Source: an uncultured Prevotella sp.
GTDB lineage: Bacteria; Bacteroidota; Bacteroidia; Bacteroidales; Bacteroidaceae
Assembly (NCBI GenBank): GCA_900544825.1
Contig: UQWP01000064.1
Span: 1 to 22,136 of the forward strand
DNA: 22,136 nucleotides
Reading direction: 5' to 3'
The notes below the pieces were generated by a model, which worked only from the letters and a program-made list of their open reading frames with translations, made no database searches and had not been told where the DNA came from. Both the position numbers and the translations under genes were made by a program. The stretch's first letter is position 1; each line of letters begins with the position of its first letter. Below are positions 1 to 9,108 of the stretch, one piece after another.

Positions 1-8
1 CATGAAAA

Positions 9-45
9 TAGGAGATAAACACCTATGATTAGTGTTTACCTCCTA
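9..45 (-). terminator. Intrinsic terminator after tamB
   Basis: Two 13-nt arms (10-22 and 32-44) pair with one mismatch around a 9-nt loop, and positions 9 and 45 extend the stem. Read on the minus strand, the hairpin lies 12 nt after the tamB-like stop codon and is followed by a short T-rich run (TATTTT). This fits a terminator for the leftward transcript, though the U-tract is modest. Confidence 0.65.
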
Positions 46-56
46 CTCGATTATGA

Positions 57-3000
57 TTATTTGTTTTCTTTTCGGATGGCTTTCTTGCTCCCGCTTTTCT
101 TCTTTCCCTCTTTCTTCACTTCTTTCTTCTTTTTCTTGATTCCGAAGAGGTCGCGCCAGCCGTTGAAATCCTTTTTCATGATCAGACCGAGACCTTGCGT
201 GTTGAGGCTGTTTCGGGTGAAATAGCGGTCGTTGGTCTGGTTGTACATGCGCACGGCGAGATTGCCGTTCGGGAAGATGAGATAACGGAGATCGAAGTCG
301 CCGATGAAACTCTGCGTGGCATTCGTATTGTCGCGATAGCCAAACTGACCGTTGAAGAGCAGACGATTGTTGAGCAGCCTTCCGCTCAGGATTCCCTCGT
401 ATTCTGCATTGTTGAAGCCTTCATCGCCCGTGGAGATGTTGGCACCGAAATTCCAGTTGTTGCTCTTTACCACATTCGATAATACGGTGTTGAGCTGCTG
501 CGAAATCGTTCCGCTCAGAAAACTCTGCATCGCCAGCGAAGTCTGACTCTGCTGGTCGGCATCCTCGCTGCTCTGGTTGTTCTTGGTCTGCGCATAGAAT
601 CGTCCGATGGCGAGCAGATAGAGCACCTGCTGGTTCATCTCTTCCTGCGAATTGATGACCGAGTAGATCATCTGCTTAGCATCCGTATTCACCGTAGGCA
701 GGTCCATTGTGAAATCTACGCTCGGCGATTGAGGGGTGCCCGTGATGTTCATCAGGCAATCTGCTCGGATGTTGTTGCTGCTGAACGAACGGCCGATGCT
801 CAGGTCGCTCAGCGGAACACCGTTCACCGTATATTTCGCCTGCAGATTCAGTGGAGCATTGTATGGATTGCCACCGAAGGCGATGGTTCCGCCCGGCATG
901 AACTCGAAGTCTTTCTTGATGACATTCTGTATCGTGAGCTTATACACTCCATGGTCCACCACATAGTTGCCGAACATGTCGAAAGAGCCCTTGTTAAACC
1001 AGTTGGCTCTTAGTACGCCATTGCCGTTCAGCGTGATGTAGTCGCCGCTCTGAGGGTCCATCATCAGCTTCAGCGTCAGGTTAGGGGTGGCATTCACCAG
1101 GAAGTTGATGCGCATGTCTGATGAGAAGTCGATGTCGTCGTCATCATCCTTCTGCAGATGCTTCAGACTGTCGGTCAGCTCCGGAGCGATGTCGTGCCAG
1201 TGGATGAAGCTCTTGTCGCTGATGGCATCAGGGCTCGCCACGTTATATACGAAGATGCTGCCAGGTCCCGGTTCTGCATCGATGTCGATGATGGTTTCGC
1301 CGCTCTTGCCGTGGATGCCCACCTCGCCGGTGGCATAGACGGTGCCGTAGAAGGTGTTGTCGCCAAACTCGTGGGTGTCGTAGCCCAGGAAGTTGTGCGC
1401 CTTCAGGGTGAGGTCGTAGCTCAGTCGGGTGAGGTGCTTGTGATGGATACCACCGCTTACGAGCGCCATGTTGTGGTTGCGGTCGTAGATGGTATCATTG
1501 TTCAGTAGGATATCATTCGGAATGGCGTGGGCATGCAGGTTTCTGAAACTGTACTCGGTGCCCAGCTGCTTCATGTGCATCTTGCCGGTAGCGTAGATGT
1601 CGCCCACCAGGTTGATGTCGCTCAGGTCGCCCACCAGGTTCACTTTTCCTTTCGCCCTTGCCTGGATGTCGTCCATGAAACTGCCGCAGAAGCTCTCCAT
1701 GAATTTCATGTTCGTGCCCTGCGCCTCGATGCCCAGGTCTATGTAGTTTCGCTTCGGCGATACATATCCGTCTATCAGCGTCTGATGATCCTTGCCCTCG
1801 TCAGCCACGGCGTTGATGTCTATCTGACTCAGTTCTTTGTTGAAGCTTACGTTGGCATGCAGCACTCCCATCGGACCGTGTTCGAACTCGAAGTCCTTGA
1901 TGTCGAGTTTGGCGTAGGCGTCGGGATCATTGAAGATGCTCTTCACGATTGCATTGCCGGAAGCCCTTCCTGCGAAATCCACCGAGTGGAAGTTCACGAG
2001 GTTCAGGATGTACTCCACATCCACATCCTTCAGCTGCGCCACGATGGAGTCTTCCTTGTTCGGGGTAGCGAGTCCGTTCACCGCCACATGCTGGTCGCCG
2101 TGGCTTACCTCGAAGTTCTCTATCTCCAGGTGGTTCTTGCTGTAGGTGATGTCAGCCGGATGCACCTCCCAAGGCTTTTCTCCGATATGGATTACCGATG
2201 GCTTGATGTCCACGTGGGCGGTAGATACGTTGTCCGTATTCTTGTAGAACTGCGTCTCGGCGTTCAGCGCTCCGTGGATTGGCAGGCTCTTGGAGTGGTT
2301 GTTGTAGCCCAGCGATGCCATCAGGATGTTGTCGGCTGCCGCAGCCTTCACGTGCAGGGTAGGGCTAATGCTGCCCGCCGCTCCCGTCTTGATGCGCGCA
2401 TCCACCTTCAGCGTGTCGCCCTCGGTGTTCATCTGCAGGGCTCCGCCGCTGTAGTCGCTGCCGTTGTAGCTGAAGGCTGGCAACTGTGCCGTGAGGTTGA
2501 TCGAGCGGTTAAGGTCGGAGATGTTTCCGTCTATCACCACCGGCTGCTGGATGTCGAGCGGTACGCCCAGCATTCTCTGCAGTATTTCGGTAGAGGCTAT
2601 CTCTGCCTCTATGCTGAAGTTGTTTCTTGCCTTGTCGCTGGTCTTTCCGATGCCCGGCAGGGTAGGCAGCTTGCTTGCCAGCATGTTGGTCATGGTCTGA
2701 ACCAGGGTGCCGTAGTCGTACTGTCCCTTTACGTGGATGTTGGCGAATGGCGCTTCCAGGTCCAGATAGCTGTCTGCTCCTTCGTTCTTGGCACTCACCC
2801 TGATGTCGTTCAGGGTGTAGGTGTTGTCTGCCATCTTCACGCCCAGTACGGTAGGTTGCAGATGCGCCAGGTTGAGCTGGGCTTCATACTGCTTCTTCGG
2901 GATGGAGTACTTGCCCGCCACCTGCAGGTTGATATTCGGGTCGGTGATGGATGCGAGTCCGTCGATGAGTCCCTTGTTGTAGCTGCCGTCCAGCCTGATG

Positions 3001-4460
3001 TTGCTGAATCGGTAGTTGTTGAAGTCGAACCGCGGAATCTCGCCTTTTGCCACGAGATGCTCCTTGGTGCCCTGTGCGGTGAGGTGGGCGGCGATGATGC
3101 CCAGCTTGGCGTTATCGAGAATCTTGCCCAGGTTGATGTCCTTAGTGTCCACCTTGGCGTAGAGCTGCTTGCCGTTCTGGTGGGCGTCTATCTCCACGTT
3201 TCCTGCGTCGGTGCGCAGTACGCCCTTGGTTCCTATCTGGCTCTTGCCTTTTCCGCTGATTACACCTTTATAATATATGTTGCCCAGACGGAGCACCTCT
3301 TTCGGAATCTTCACTTTGCTGCCCAGGTTGGCGGCTATCTGCTCCACGCCCTCGTCAGAAACCTTCAGGGTCTCTATGTTGGCGATCCAGTGCAGCTTCC
3401 GGTTCCAGTCGCTCGCCTTGGCATTCGCCTTGAGCAGGATGCTTCCGCTCCGGGTCTTGAAGTGGAGCTGGTGGATGCGAGCCGATGTACTGGTGCCCGA
3501 GAAGTGGGTGTCGATGTAGAGGGCATCGTTCCATTTCCTGAGGATAGGAGCGAAGCAAGCCACATCCGACAGGGTGATGAGCGATGGCTTGATGCCGCCT
3601 TCAAACTGCAGCGTTTCGCTGATGAGCTTTCCCTTCTCGTCGGTGCGGTAGGTAGCGATGAGGTCTTCCAGCTCCAGGTTGCTCTTCGGCAGCTCCAGCT
3701 GGAAGTCGCTCAGGCGCGCCTGATGCTTGTCTGCATTCACCTTGAACCGGAGATTCTTTACTTGAAGTCCTGATTTATCGGTGAAGGCTATCTTCTTGAT
3801 GGATAGATGAATATCATTATCTGTGAGATGATGCAGGGCAATGTGTGCCGAGAGATTGCTGATGACGATGTGCTGAGGCGAGAATACCCCCGCAGCCGAT
3901 GCGATGTCGCGCTGGTTGTAGGCGATGGATCCGTGGCGGATGATGACGCTTCCGATGCGCAGGTCGAGTGGCTTGTGCTGGGTGGTATCCTTAGAGGCGA
4001 GCGAATCGAGCATGAACTGGATGTTCATGTCGCTCTTGGCATTCTGCTTGTAGATGTTGGCTCTCAGACCGAAGAGCTGTGCCGATGAAACCGAGATTTT
4101 TCCGTCTTTCAGCGGCAGCAGGTCCACCTTTGCCGAGAGTCGGGAAGCATAGATCATGCTGTCGCCCTTCTGGTCGAGCATCTTTACATCGTCGATGATG
4201 ATGCGGTTGAAGAAGCCCAGGTTGATCTTTCCCACGCTCACTTCAGTTCCGAATTTCTGGGCGAGGGCAGTGGCTACGGTAGAGCCGAGGAAGGTCTGTA
4301 CTGGTGGCAGGTGCAACAGTACGATGAGTATCACATAAAGGGCGAAGATAGTCCAGATGATACAGCTGATGATATGTTTAAATCGTTTCAGAGTCTTATG
4401 AATATTTAATGTTAATTTGCAATGGGCATTTGCCGTTAATTTGCAATCTGTGTTTGTCAA
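57..4460 (-). CDS. tamB: TamB-family translocation/assembly module protein (very large, DUF490 C-terminus)
   Basis: This is an inner-membrane-anchored, periplasm-spanning protein of the TamB/AsmA-like family, which is linked to outer-membrane protein assembly and phospholipid transport. The sequence shows one N-terminal membrane helix (CIIWTIFALYVILIVLLHLP), then about 1,300 residues of repetitive beta-strand-rich sequence. The C-terminal part has the TamB_C/DUF490 character (GSFDMFGNYVVDHGVYKLTI, IRADCLMNITGTPQSPSVDF, FNGQFGYRDN) and ends in a lysine-rich tail. About 1,470 residues is normal for Bacteroidetes TamB. No tamA-like gene is adjacent. The start is uncertain because the frame has no ATG before the membrane helix. 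Its first possible codon, TTG at 4502, lies inside a perfect -7 promoter element, so I chose the next TTG (4460); a CTG just before KRFKHII is another option. The family is clear and the start is weak. Confidence 0.88.
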   Translation of the reverse strand: MTNTDCKLTANAHCKLTLNIHKTLKRFKHIISCIIWTIFALYVILIVLLHLPPVQTFLGSTVATALAQKFGTEVSVGKINLGFFNRIIIDDVKMLDQKGDSMIYASRLSAKVDLLPLKDGKISVSSAQLFGLRANIYKQNAKSDMNIQFMLDSLASKDTTQHKPLDLRIGSVIIRHGSIAYNQRDIASAAGVFSPQHIVISNLSAHIALHHLTDNDIHLSIKKIAFTDKSGLQVKNLRFKVNADKHQARLSDFQLELPKSNLELEDLIATYRTDEKGKLISETLQFEGGIKPSLITLSDVACFAPILRKWNDALYIDTHFSGTSTSARIHQLHFKTRSGSILLKANAKASDWNRKLHWIANIETLKVSDEGVEQIAANLGSKVKIPKEVLRLGNIYYKGVISGKGKSQIGTKGVLRTDAGNVEIDAHQNGKQLYAKVDTKDINLGKILDNAKLGIIAAHLTAQGTKEHLVAKGEIPRFDFNNYRFSNIRLDGSYNKGLIDGLASITDPNINLQVAGKYSIPKKQYEAQLNLAHLQPTVLGVKMADNTYTLNDIRVSAKNEGADSYLDLEAPFANIHVKGQYDYGTLVQTMTNMLASKLPTLPGIGKTSDKARNNFSIEAEIASTEILQRMLGVPLDIQQPVVIDGNISDLNRSINLTAQLPAFSYNGSDYSGGALQMNTEGDTLKVDARIKTGAAGSISPTLHVKAAAADNILMASLGYNNHSKSLPIHGALNAETQFYKNTDNVSTAHVDIKPSVIHIGEKPWEVHPADITYSKNHLEIENFEVSHGDQHVAVNGLATPNKEDSIVAQLKDVDVEYILNLVNFHSVDFAGRASGNAIVKSIFNDPDAYAKLDIKDFEFEHGPMGVLHANVSFNKELSQIDINAVADEGKDHQTLIDGYVSPKRNYIDLGIEAQGTNMKFMESFCGSFMDDIQARAKGKVNLVGDLSDINLVGDIYATGKMHMKQLGTEYSFRNLHAHAIPNDILLNNDTIYDRNHNMALVSGGIHHKHLTRLSYDLTLKAHNFLGYDTHEFGDNTFYGTVYATGEVGIHGKSGETIIDIDAEPGPGSIFVYNVASPDAISDKSFIHWHDIAPELTDSLKHLQKDDDDDIDFSSDMRINFLVNATPNLTLKLMMDPQSGDYITLNGNGVLRANWFNKGSFDMFGNYVVDHGVYKLTIQNVIKKDFEFMPGGTIAFGGNPYNAPLNLQAKYTVNGVPLSDLSIGRSFSSNNIRADCLMNITGTPQSPSVDFTMDLPTVNTDAKQMIYSVINSQEEMNQQVLYLLAIGRFYAQTKNNQSSEDADQQSQTSLAMQSFLSGTISQQLNTVLSNVVKSNNWNFGANISTGDEGFNNAEYEGILSGRLLNNRLLFNGQFGYRDNTNATQSFIGDFDLRYLIFPNGNLAVRMYNQTNDRYFTRNSLNTQGLGLIMKKDFNGWRDLFGIKKKKKEVKKEGKKKSGSKKAIRKENK

Positions 4461-4499
4461 AACAGGCTTGCAATCTGAATAAGTATTGAATTTTAGCCA

Positions 4500-4531
4500 C
4501 AAAAGTACTTCTTTTTTGTTACATTATCAAA
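4500..4531 (-). promoter_or_regulatory. Bacteroidetes-type promoter for tamB
   Basis: On the minus strand, TTTG at 4531-4528, a 20-nt spacer and TACTTTTG at 4507-4500 match the Bacteroidetes sigma-70 pattern (TTTG / TAnnTTTG) exactly. Transcription would begin near 4494, downstream of the first TTG of the open frame. Confidence 0.7.
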
Positions 4532-4571
4532 TAATTTAGTGATTTTTCTTCCTCGTCTTACTTTTTTTTGC

Positions 4572-4579
4572 TATTTTTG
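4572..4579 (+). promoter_or_regulatory. Probable -7 element of the nqr operon promoter
   Basis: TATTTTTG matches TAnnTTTG and lies 73 nt upstream of the nqrA ATG. The -33 region has only a T-rich stretch near 4543-4550 and no clear TTTG. It is arranged back to back with the tamB promoter, so about 70 bp of DNA serves both directions. Confidence 0.5.
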
Positions 4580-4652
4580 CAGCATAATTTGAATGTTTTC
4601 ACAAAATAAGACCGGAAAATCAGTTTTAAAATATAATATTTTTAATGTAGTT

Positions 4653-6008
4653 ATGGCAAATGTAATTAAGTTACGTAAAGGCTTGGACATTAACCTTACG
4701 GGTAAGGCTTCCAAGGATGTAACCCTTCCTGTGGCACAGGCAAGCGAGTATGCGCTCGTGCCTGCAGCTTTCGTGGGTGTTACTCCTAAGGTAGTTGTAC
4801 GCGAGGGCGACCATGTCAATGCCGGAGATGCCTTGTTTGTGAACAAGGCTTGCCCAGAGGTGAAGTTTGCCTCACCAGTGAGCGGTCAGGTTACCGCCAT
4901 TGAGCGAGGGGAGCGTCGCAAGGTGCTTTGCATCAAGGTGAAGGCAGACGCTGAGCAGACCTCTACGGATTTTGGTAAGAAAAACGTTGAGTCGTTGGAC
5001 GGTTCAGCCGTGAAGCAGGCGTTGCTCGAGGCTGGATTGTTCGGTTACATCAACCAGTTGCCTTACGCAGTATCCACCACACCGGATACTACTCCTAAGG
5101 CAATCTTCGTTTCTGCCCTCCGCGACATGCCGCTCGCTGCCGATTTCGAGGTAGAACTCGCTGGCAATGAGGATGCTTTCCAGGCAGGTTTGACAGCCTT
5201 AAGCAAGATTGCGAAAACTTATCTTGGCGTTGGAGTTGAGCAACACAGCAATGCGCTCGGCGAGGCTAAGAACGTAGAACTCAACGTGTTTGATGGTCCT
5301 TGTCCTGCTGGTAATGTAGGCGTACAGGTGAACAACATCGACCCTGTAAACAAGGGCGAGGTGGTTTGGACTGTTGATCCTGCATCGGTAATCTTCTTCG
5401 GTCGCCTCTTCCTTACAGGTAAGGTTGATCTCCACAAGAAGGTGGCTGTAGCTGGTAGCGAGATGAAGCAGACCGGTTACGCTAACGTGTTGGTAGGTAC
5501 TCCATTCTCTGCTTTCGTTGAAGCTCAGCTGAAGGCTACTGATCACGTGCGCCTGATCAATGGTAACCCATTGACCGGTACCAAGACCACAGTGGCAGAT
5601 TTCGTAGGCGGCCACACATCAGAGATCACAGCCATCCCAGAGGGTGACGACTGCGACGAGATGCTCGGCTGGATCCTTCCACGCACCGATCAGTTCTCTA
5701 CATCGCGTTCCTATCTCTCCTGGCTCTTCGGCAAGAAGAAGGAGTACAATCTCGATGCCCGCATCAAGGGTGGCGAGCGCCACATGATCATGAGCGGCGA
5801 GTACGACCAGGTTCTCCCTATGGACATCTTCGGTGAGTATCTCATCAAGGCAATCATCGCAGGCGATATCGACAAGCAGGAGCAGCTCGGTATCTATGAG
5901 GTTAGTCCTGAGGACTTTGCGGTAGCTGAGTTCGTGGATAGCTCTAAGCTCGAATTGCAGAAGATTGTACGTGAGGGCTTGAATACCCTGCGCAAGGAGA
6001 ATGCTTAG
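4653..6008 (+). CDS. nqrA: Na+-translocating NADH:quinone reductase subunit A
   Basis: NqrA is the peripheral cytoplasmic subunit of Na+-NQR, which oxidises NADH, reduces quinone (menaquinone in Bacteroidales) and pumps sodium outwards. The 451-residue product starts MANVIKLRKGLDINLTGKA, the usual NqrA opening, and keeps the family pattern of a biotinyl-like hairpin region near residues 40-90 (VREGDHVNAGDALF...SPVSGQV) and an IKGGERHMIMSGEYDQVLPMDI segment near the end. Length is normal for the family. ATG 4653 was chosen over an in-frame TTG at 4593 because homology begins here and the extension is AT-rich leader. It is the first gene of nqrABCDEF. After its TAG stop, the same frame reads FEENA and then TAA, an echo of its own last residues. 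Confidence 0.96.
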   Translation: MANVIKLRKGLDINLTGKASKDVTLPVAQASEYALVPAAFVGVTPKVVVREGDHVNAGDALFVNKACPEVKFASPVSGQVTAIERGERRKVLCIKVKADAEQTSTDFGKKNVESLDGSAVKQALLEAGLFGYINQLPYAVSTTPDTTPKAIFVSALRDMPLAADFEVELAGNEDAFQAGLTALSKIAKTYLGVGVEQHSNALGEAKNVELNVFDGPCPAGNVGVQVNNIDPVNKGEVVWTVDPASVIFFGRLFLTGKVDLHKKVAVAGSEMKQTGYANVLVGTPFSAFVEAQLKATDHVRLINGNPLTGTKTTVADFVGGHTSEITAIPEGDDCDEMLGWILPRTDQFSTSRSYLSWLFGKKKEYNLDARIKGGERHMIMSGEYDQVLPMDIFGEYLIKAIIAGDIDKQEQLGIYEVSPEDFAVAEFVDSSKLELQKIVREGLNTLRKENA

Positions 6009-6047
6009 TTCGAGGAGAACGCTTAATTTTAACAATGAATAAATAAA

Positions 6048-7205
6048 ATGAGTGCATTAAGAAATTATCTCAATAAGATAAAGCCTAACTTCCAAGAGGG
6101 AGGTAAGCTGCATGCCTTCGAGAGCGTCTTCGATGGTTTCGAGACCTTCCTGTACGTGCCAAACAAGACAGCGAAGAGCGGAGCCCATATCCATGACTCT
6201 ATCGACTCGAAGCGCATCATGAGCTTTGTGGTAATCGCCCTGATTCCTGCATTGCTCTTCGGTATGTATAATGTGGGATACCAGAATTTCAAGGCTGCAG
6301 GCACACTGGATGCTGCCAGCTTCATCGAGGTCTTCGGCTTCGGATTCCTGGCTGTCCTTCCTAAGTTGCTGGTTAGCTACATCGTGGGTCTCGGCATCGA
6401 GTTTGCCTGGGCTCAGTGGAAGCACGAGGAAATCCAGGAGGGTTACCTCGTCAGCGGTATCATCATCCCGTTGATCATTCCTATCTCTACACCATTGTGG
6501 ATGCTCGCTCTGGCGTGCGCCTTCGCAGTCATCTTCTGCAAGGAGATCTTCGGTGGCACCGGTATGAACATCTTCAATGTGGCTGTGGGTGCCCGTATGT
6601 TCCTCTTCTTCTCATATCCATTGGCTATGAGTGGTGATAAGGTTTGGGTGGCTAAGGATGCTATCTTCGGTCTGGGTAATACCCTGCCTGATGGCTTCAC
6701 TGCTGCTACTCCTCTCGGTCAGCTGGCTCAGGGCAGCATGCCTTCAGCTAGTCTCTGCGATTCTATCATCGGTTTCATTCCTGGCTGTATCGGCGAGACT
6801 TCAGTCATCGCCATCGCCATCGGTGCCATCATCCTTCTCTGGACAGGCATCGCTTCCTGGAAGACCATGGGTTCTGTATTCGCAGGCGGCATCGTGATGG
6901 CGCTTATCTTCCAGGCTCTCGGTATGACACCTATCGCCTGGTATGAGCACATCGTTCTCGGTGGTTTCTGCTTCGGAGCCGTATTCATGGCTACCGACCC
7001 TGTAACCTCTGCCCGTACAGAGAAGGGTAAGTACTTCTACGGATTCTTCATCGGTGCCATCGCCGTCATCGTACGTGTGATGAACCCAGGTTATCCAGAG
7101 GGTATGATGCTCGCTATCTTCTTCGGCAACATGTTTGCTCCACTCATCGACTACTGTGTAGTTCAGGGCAACATCTCTCGCCGTGCTAAACGTGCTATTA
7201 AATAA
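6048..7205 (+). CDS. nqrB: Na+-translocating NADH:quinone reductase subunit B
   Basis: NqrB is the large polytopic membrane subunit, related to RnfD, and carries a covalently bound FMN and riboflavin. The 385-residue product shows about ten hydrophobic segments. The FMN attachment motif is visible as DGFTAATPLG with the acceptor threonine near residue 221. GGTGMNIFNVAVGARMFLF and ATDPVTSARTEKGKYFYG are also typical of the family. It starts 39 nt after nqrA with no strong Shine-Dalgarno, only A/T-rich sequence, which is common in Bacteroidetes. It is full length. Confidence 0.97.
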   Translation: MSALRNYLNKIKPNFQEGGKLHAFESVFDGFETFLYVPNKTAKSGAHIHDSIDSKRIMSFVVIALIPALLFGMYNVGYQNFKAAGTLDAASFIEVFGFGFLAVLPKLLVSYIVGLGIEFAWAQWKHEEIQEGYLVSGIIIPLIIPISTPLWMLALACAFAVIFCKEIFGGTGMNIFNVAVGARMFLFFSYPLAMSGDKVWVAKDAIFGLGNTLPDGFTAATPLGQLAQGSMPSASLCDSIIGFIPGCIGETSVIAIAIGAIILLWTGIASWKTMGSVFAGGIVMALIFQALGMTPIAWYEHIVLGGFCFGAVFMATDPVTSARTEKGKYFYGFFIGAIAVIVRVMNPGYPEGMMLAIFFGNMFAPLIDYCVVQGNISRRAKRAIK

Positions 7206-7223
7206 TGTAGGAGGAATGTAGAT

Positions 7224-7826
7224 ATGAAGACAAATTCAAATAGCTATACTATTATCTATTCGGTTATCATCGTGGTAATCGTGGCATTCCTGCTCGCGTT
7301 CGTGTCTTCTTCGCTGAAGGCAACACAGGATGCCAACGTGGCTCTTGATACTCAGAAGCAGATTCTGAACTCCCTCAACCTGCGCGACCTTGACAACGCT
7401 ACTGCGGCTGCCAAATATAAAGAGGTGGTGAAGGACGAGAAGGAGAAGGACGGCATGAAGTATTACGAGTGCGAGATTGATGGTCAGAAGAAGACCGTAT
7501 ATTCCGTAAAGGGTATGGGTCTCTGGGGCGGTATCTCAGGCTTCATCGCCGTGGATGCCGACAACAACACCATCTATGGCGTATATTTCAACCACGAAGG
7601 CGAGACAGCCGGACTGGGTGCTGAAATCAAGGACAACCTGAAGTGGCAGCAGAAGTTCCAGGGCAAGAAGATTCACAAGGATGGAGTAGAGGGCATCGCT
7701 CTGGGCGTTGAGAAAGACGCTCCTGCCGGCGACCCTAACAATGTGGATGCCGTTACCGGTGCTACATTGACATCTGATGGTGTGGATGCAATGCTCAAGG
7801 AAGGTCTTGCTAAATTCATTAAATAA
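7224..7826 (+). CDS. nqrC: Na+-translocating NADH:quinone reductase subunit C
   Basis: NqrC carries the second covalently attached FMN and passes electrons within the complex on the periplasmic side. The 200-residue product has one N-terminal membrane helix (residues about 8-28, IIYSVIIVVIVAFLLAFVSS) and a soluble FMN-binding domain. The attachment motif is VTGAT, with the acceptor threonine at residue 181 near the C-terminus. GLWGGISGFIAVD and GETAGLGAEI are family motifs. The product is shorter than the roughly 255-residue Vibrio protein, as usual in Bacteroidetes. A clear ribosome-binding site (TAGGAGGAAT) precedes the start in the 18-nt gap after nqrB. Confidence 0.96.
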   Translation: MKTNSNSYTIIYSVIIVVIVAFLLAFVSSSLKATQDANVALDTQKQILNSLNLRDLDNATAAAKYKEVVKDEKEKDGMKYYECEIDGQKKTVYSVKGMGLWGGISGFIAVDADNNTIYGVYFNHEGETAGLGAEIKDNLKWQQKFQGKKIHKDGVEGIALGVEKDAPAGDPNNVDAVTGATLTSDGVDAMLKEGLAKFIK

Positions 7827-7838
7827 TTAAGCGAAATT

Positions 7839-8465
7839 ATGGCATTATTTAGTAAACAAAATAAGGAGGCATTCATCAAGCCACTGAACGGCGACAACCC
7901 TGTCCTCGTCCAGGTGCTTGGTATCTGTAGTGCCCTGGCTGTTACTTCTCAACTGAAGCCAGCCATTGTGATGGGACTTGCCGTTACTATCATCACGGCA
8001 TTCTCTAACGTGATTATTTCCATCATCCGCAACACCATCCCTCAGCGCATCCGTATCATCGTTCAGCTGGTGGTAGTTGCTGCCCTGGTTACCATCGTGA
8101 GCCAGGTATTGAAGGCTTTCGCCTACGACGTGAGCGTGCAGCTCTCAGTGTATGTAGGTCTGATCATCACCAACTGTATCCTGATGGGTCGTTTGGAGGC
8201 GTTCGCCATGATGAACAAGCCTTGGCCTTCATTCCTCGATGGTATAGGTAATGGTTTGGGTTACGCCCTCATCCTCGTGATTATGGGTGCTGTTCGTGAG
8301 CTCCTGGGCCGCGGCTCATTGCTCGGTTTCCAGCTGATTCCAGAGGGAGCTTACAACTTAGGATATGTTAACAACGGTATGATGACCATGCCAGCCATGG
8401 CATTGATTCTCGTTGGATGTGTAATCTGGGTACATCGTGCCTATATTTATAAGGAGGAGAAGTAA
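7839..8465 (+). CDS. nqrD: Na+-translocating NADH:quinone reductase subunit D
   Basis: NqrD is a small integral membrane subunit (208 residues, about six helices), homologous to NqrE and RnfE/RnfA. The two conserved cysteines expected to help hold the intramembrane [2Fe-2S] centre shared with NqrE are visible in LGICSALAVTSQL (early helix) and TNCILMGRLEAF (middle). AVRELLGRGSLLG is also characteristic. The start is 12 nt after nqrC. Its 3' end (AAGGAGGAGAAG, just before the stop) supplies the ribosome-binding site for nqrE, so the two may be translationally coupled. Confidence 0.96.
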   Translation: MALFSKQNKEAFIKPLNGDNPVLVQVLGICSALAVTSQLKPAIVMGLAVTIITAFSNVIISIIRNTIPQRIRIIVQLVVVAALVTIVSQVLKAFAYDVSVQLSVYVGLIITNCILMGRLEAFAMMNKPWPSFLDGIGNGLGYALILVIMGAVRELLGRGSLLGFQLIPEGAYNLGYVNNGMMTMPAMALILVGCVIWVHRAYIYKEEK

Positions 8466-8466
8466 G

Positions 8467-9090
8467 ATGGAGCACGCAATAAGTTTGTTTTTCCGTTCGA
8501 TTTTCGTCGATAACATGATCTTCGCCTACTTCCTGGGTATGTGTTCATACTTGGCAGTATCCAAGAACGTGAAGACCTCTTTGGGCTTGGGTTTGGCAGT
8601 AACCTTCGTGTTGCTCATCACCGTGCCTGTAGATTACCTGTTGCAGACCAAGGTGCTCAGCGCCGATGGCATCCTGGGTGTTGACCTCACTTACCTGAGC
8701 TTCATCCTCTTCATCGCCGTCATCGCCGGTATCGTGCAGCTGGTAGAGATGATTGTAGAGAAGTTCTCACCATCGCTTTATGCAGCGCTGGGTATCTTCC
8801 TGCCATTGATTGCCGTAAACTGTGCCATCATGGGTGCATCGCTCTTCATGCAGCAGCGCATTCTGATGGATCCTACCAATACTCAGGCTATCACCTCTGT
8901 ATGGGATAGCATCGTTTATGCCGTAGGTTCCGGTCTGGGTTGGACTCTCGCCATCGTCCTGATGGGAGCCATCCGCGAGAAGATGCAGTATTGCGACGTG
9001 CCAAAGCCACTGCAGGGACTCGGCATCACATTTATCACAGTAGGCCTCATGGCAATGGCTATGCTTTGCTTCTCAGGCTTGAAAATCTAA
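8467..9090 (+). CDS. nqrE: Na+-translocating NADH:quinone reductase subunit E
   Basis: NqrE (207 residues, six predicted helices) pairs with NqrD in the membrane with inverted topology. The cysteines assigned to the NqrD/E iron-sulfur centre are in LGMCSYLAVSKNV and VNCAIMGASLFM. GAIREKMQYCDVPKPLQGLGI is typical of the family. The frame is open further upstream to 8437, but ATG 8467 gives the standard MEHAISLFFRSIFVDNM start, sits one base after the nqrD stop, and follows a strong GGAGGAGAAG site inside nqrD. Confidence 0.96.
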   Translation: MEHAISLFFRSIFVDNMIFAYFLGMCSYLAVSKNVKTSLGLGLAVTFVLLITVPVDYLLQTKVLSADGILGVDLTYLSFILFIAVIAGIVQLVEMIVEKFSPSLYAALGIFLPLIAVNCAIMGASLFMQQRILMDPTNTQAITSVWDSIVYAVGSGLGWTLAIVLMGAIREKMQYCDVPKPLQGLGITFITVGLMAMAMLCFSGLKI

Positions 9091-9108
9091 AAAAGGAGGA
9101 CTATAGAT

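Noticed and set aside
1527..3773. A 748-codon open frame on the plus strand opposite tamB
   Set aside because: It lies wholly antisense to the clear TamB frame, its translation is rich in V/H/R/L and shows no domain, and no promoter or ribosome-binding site supports it. It is a codon-bias shadow.
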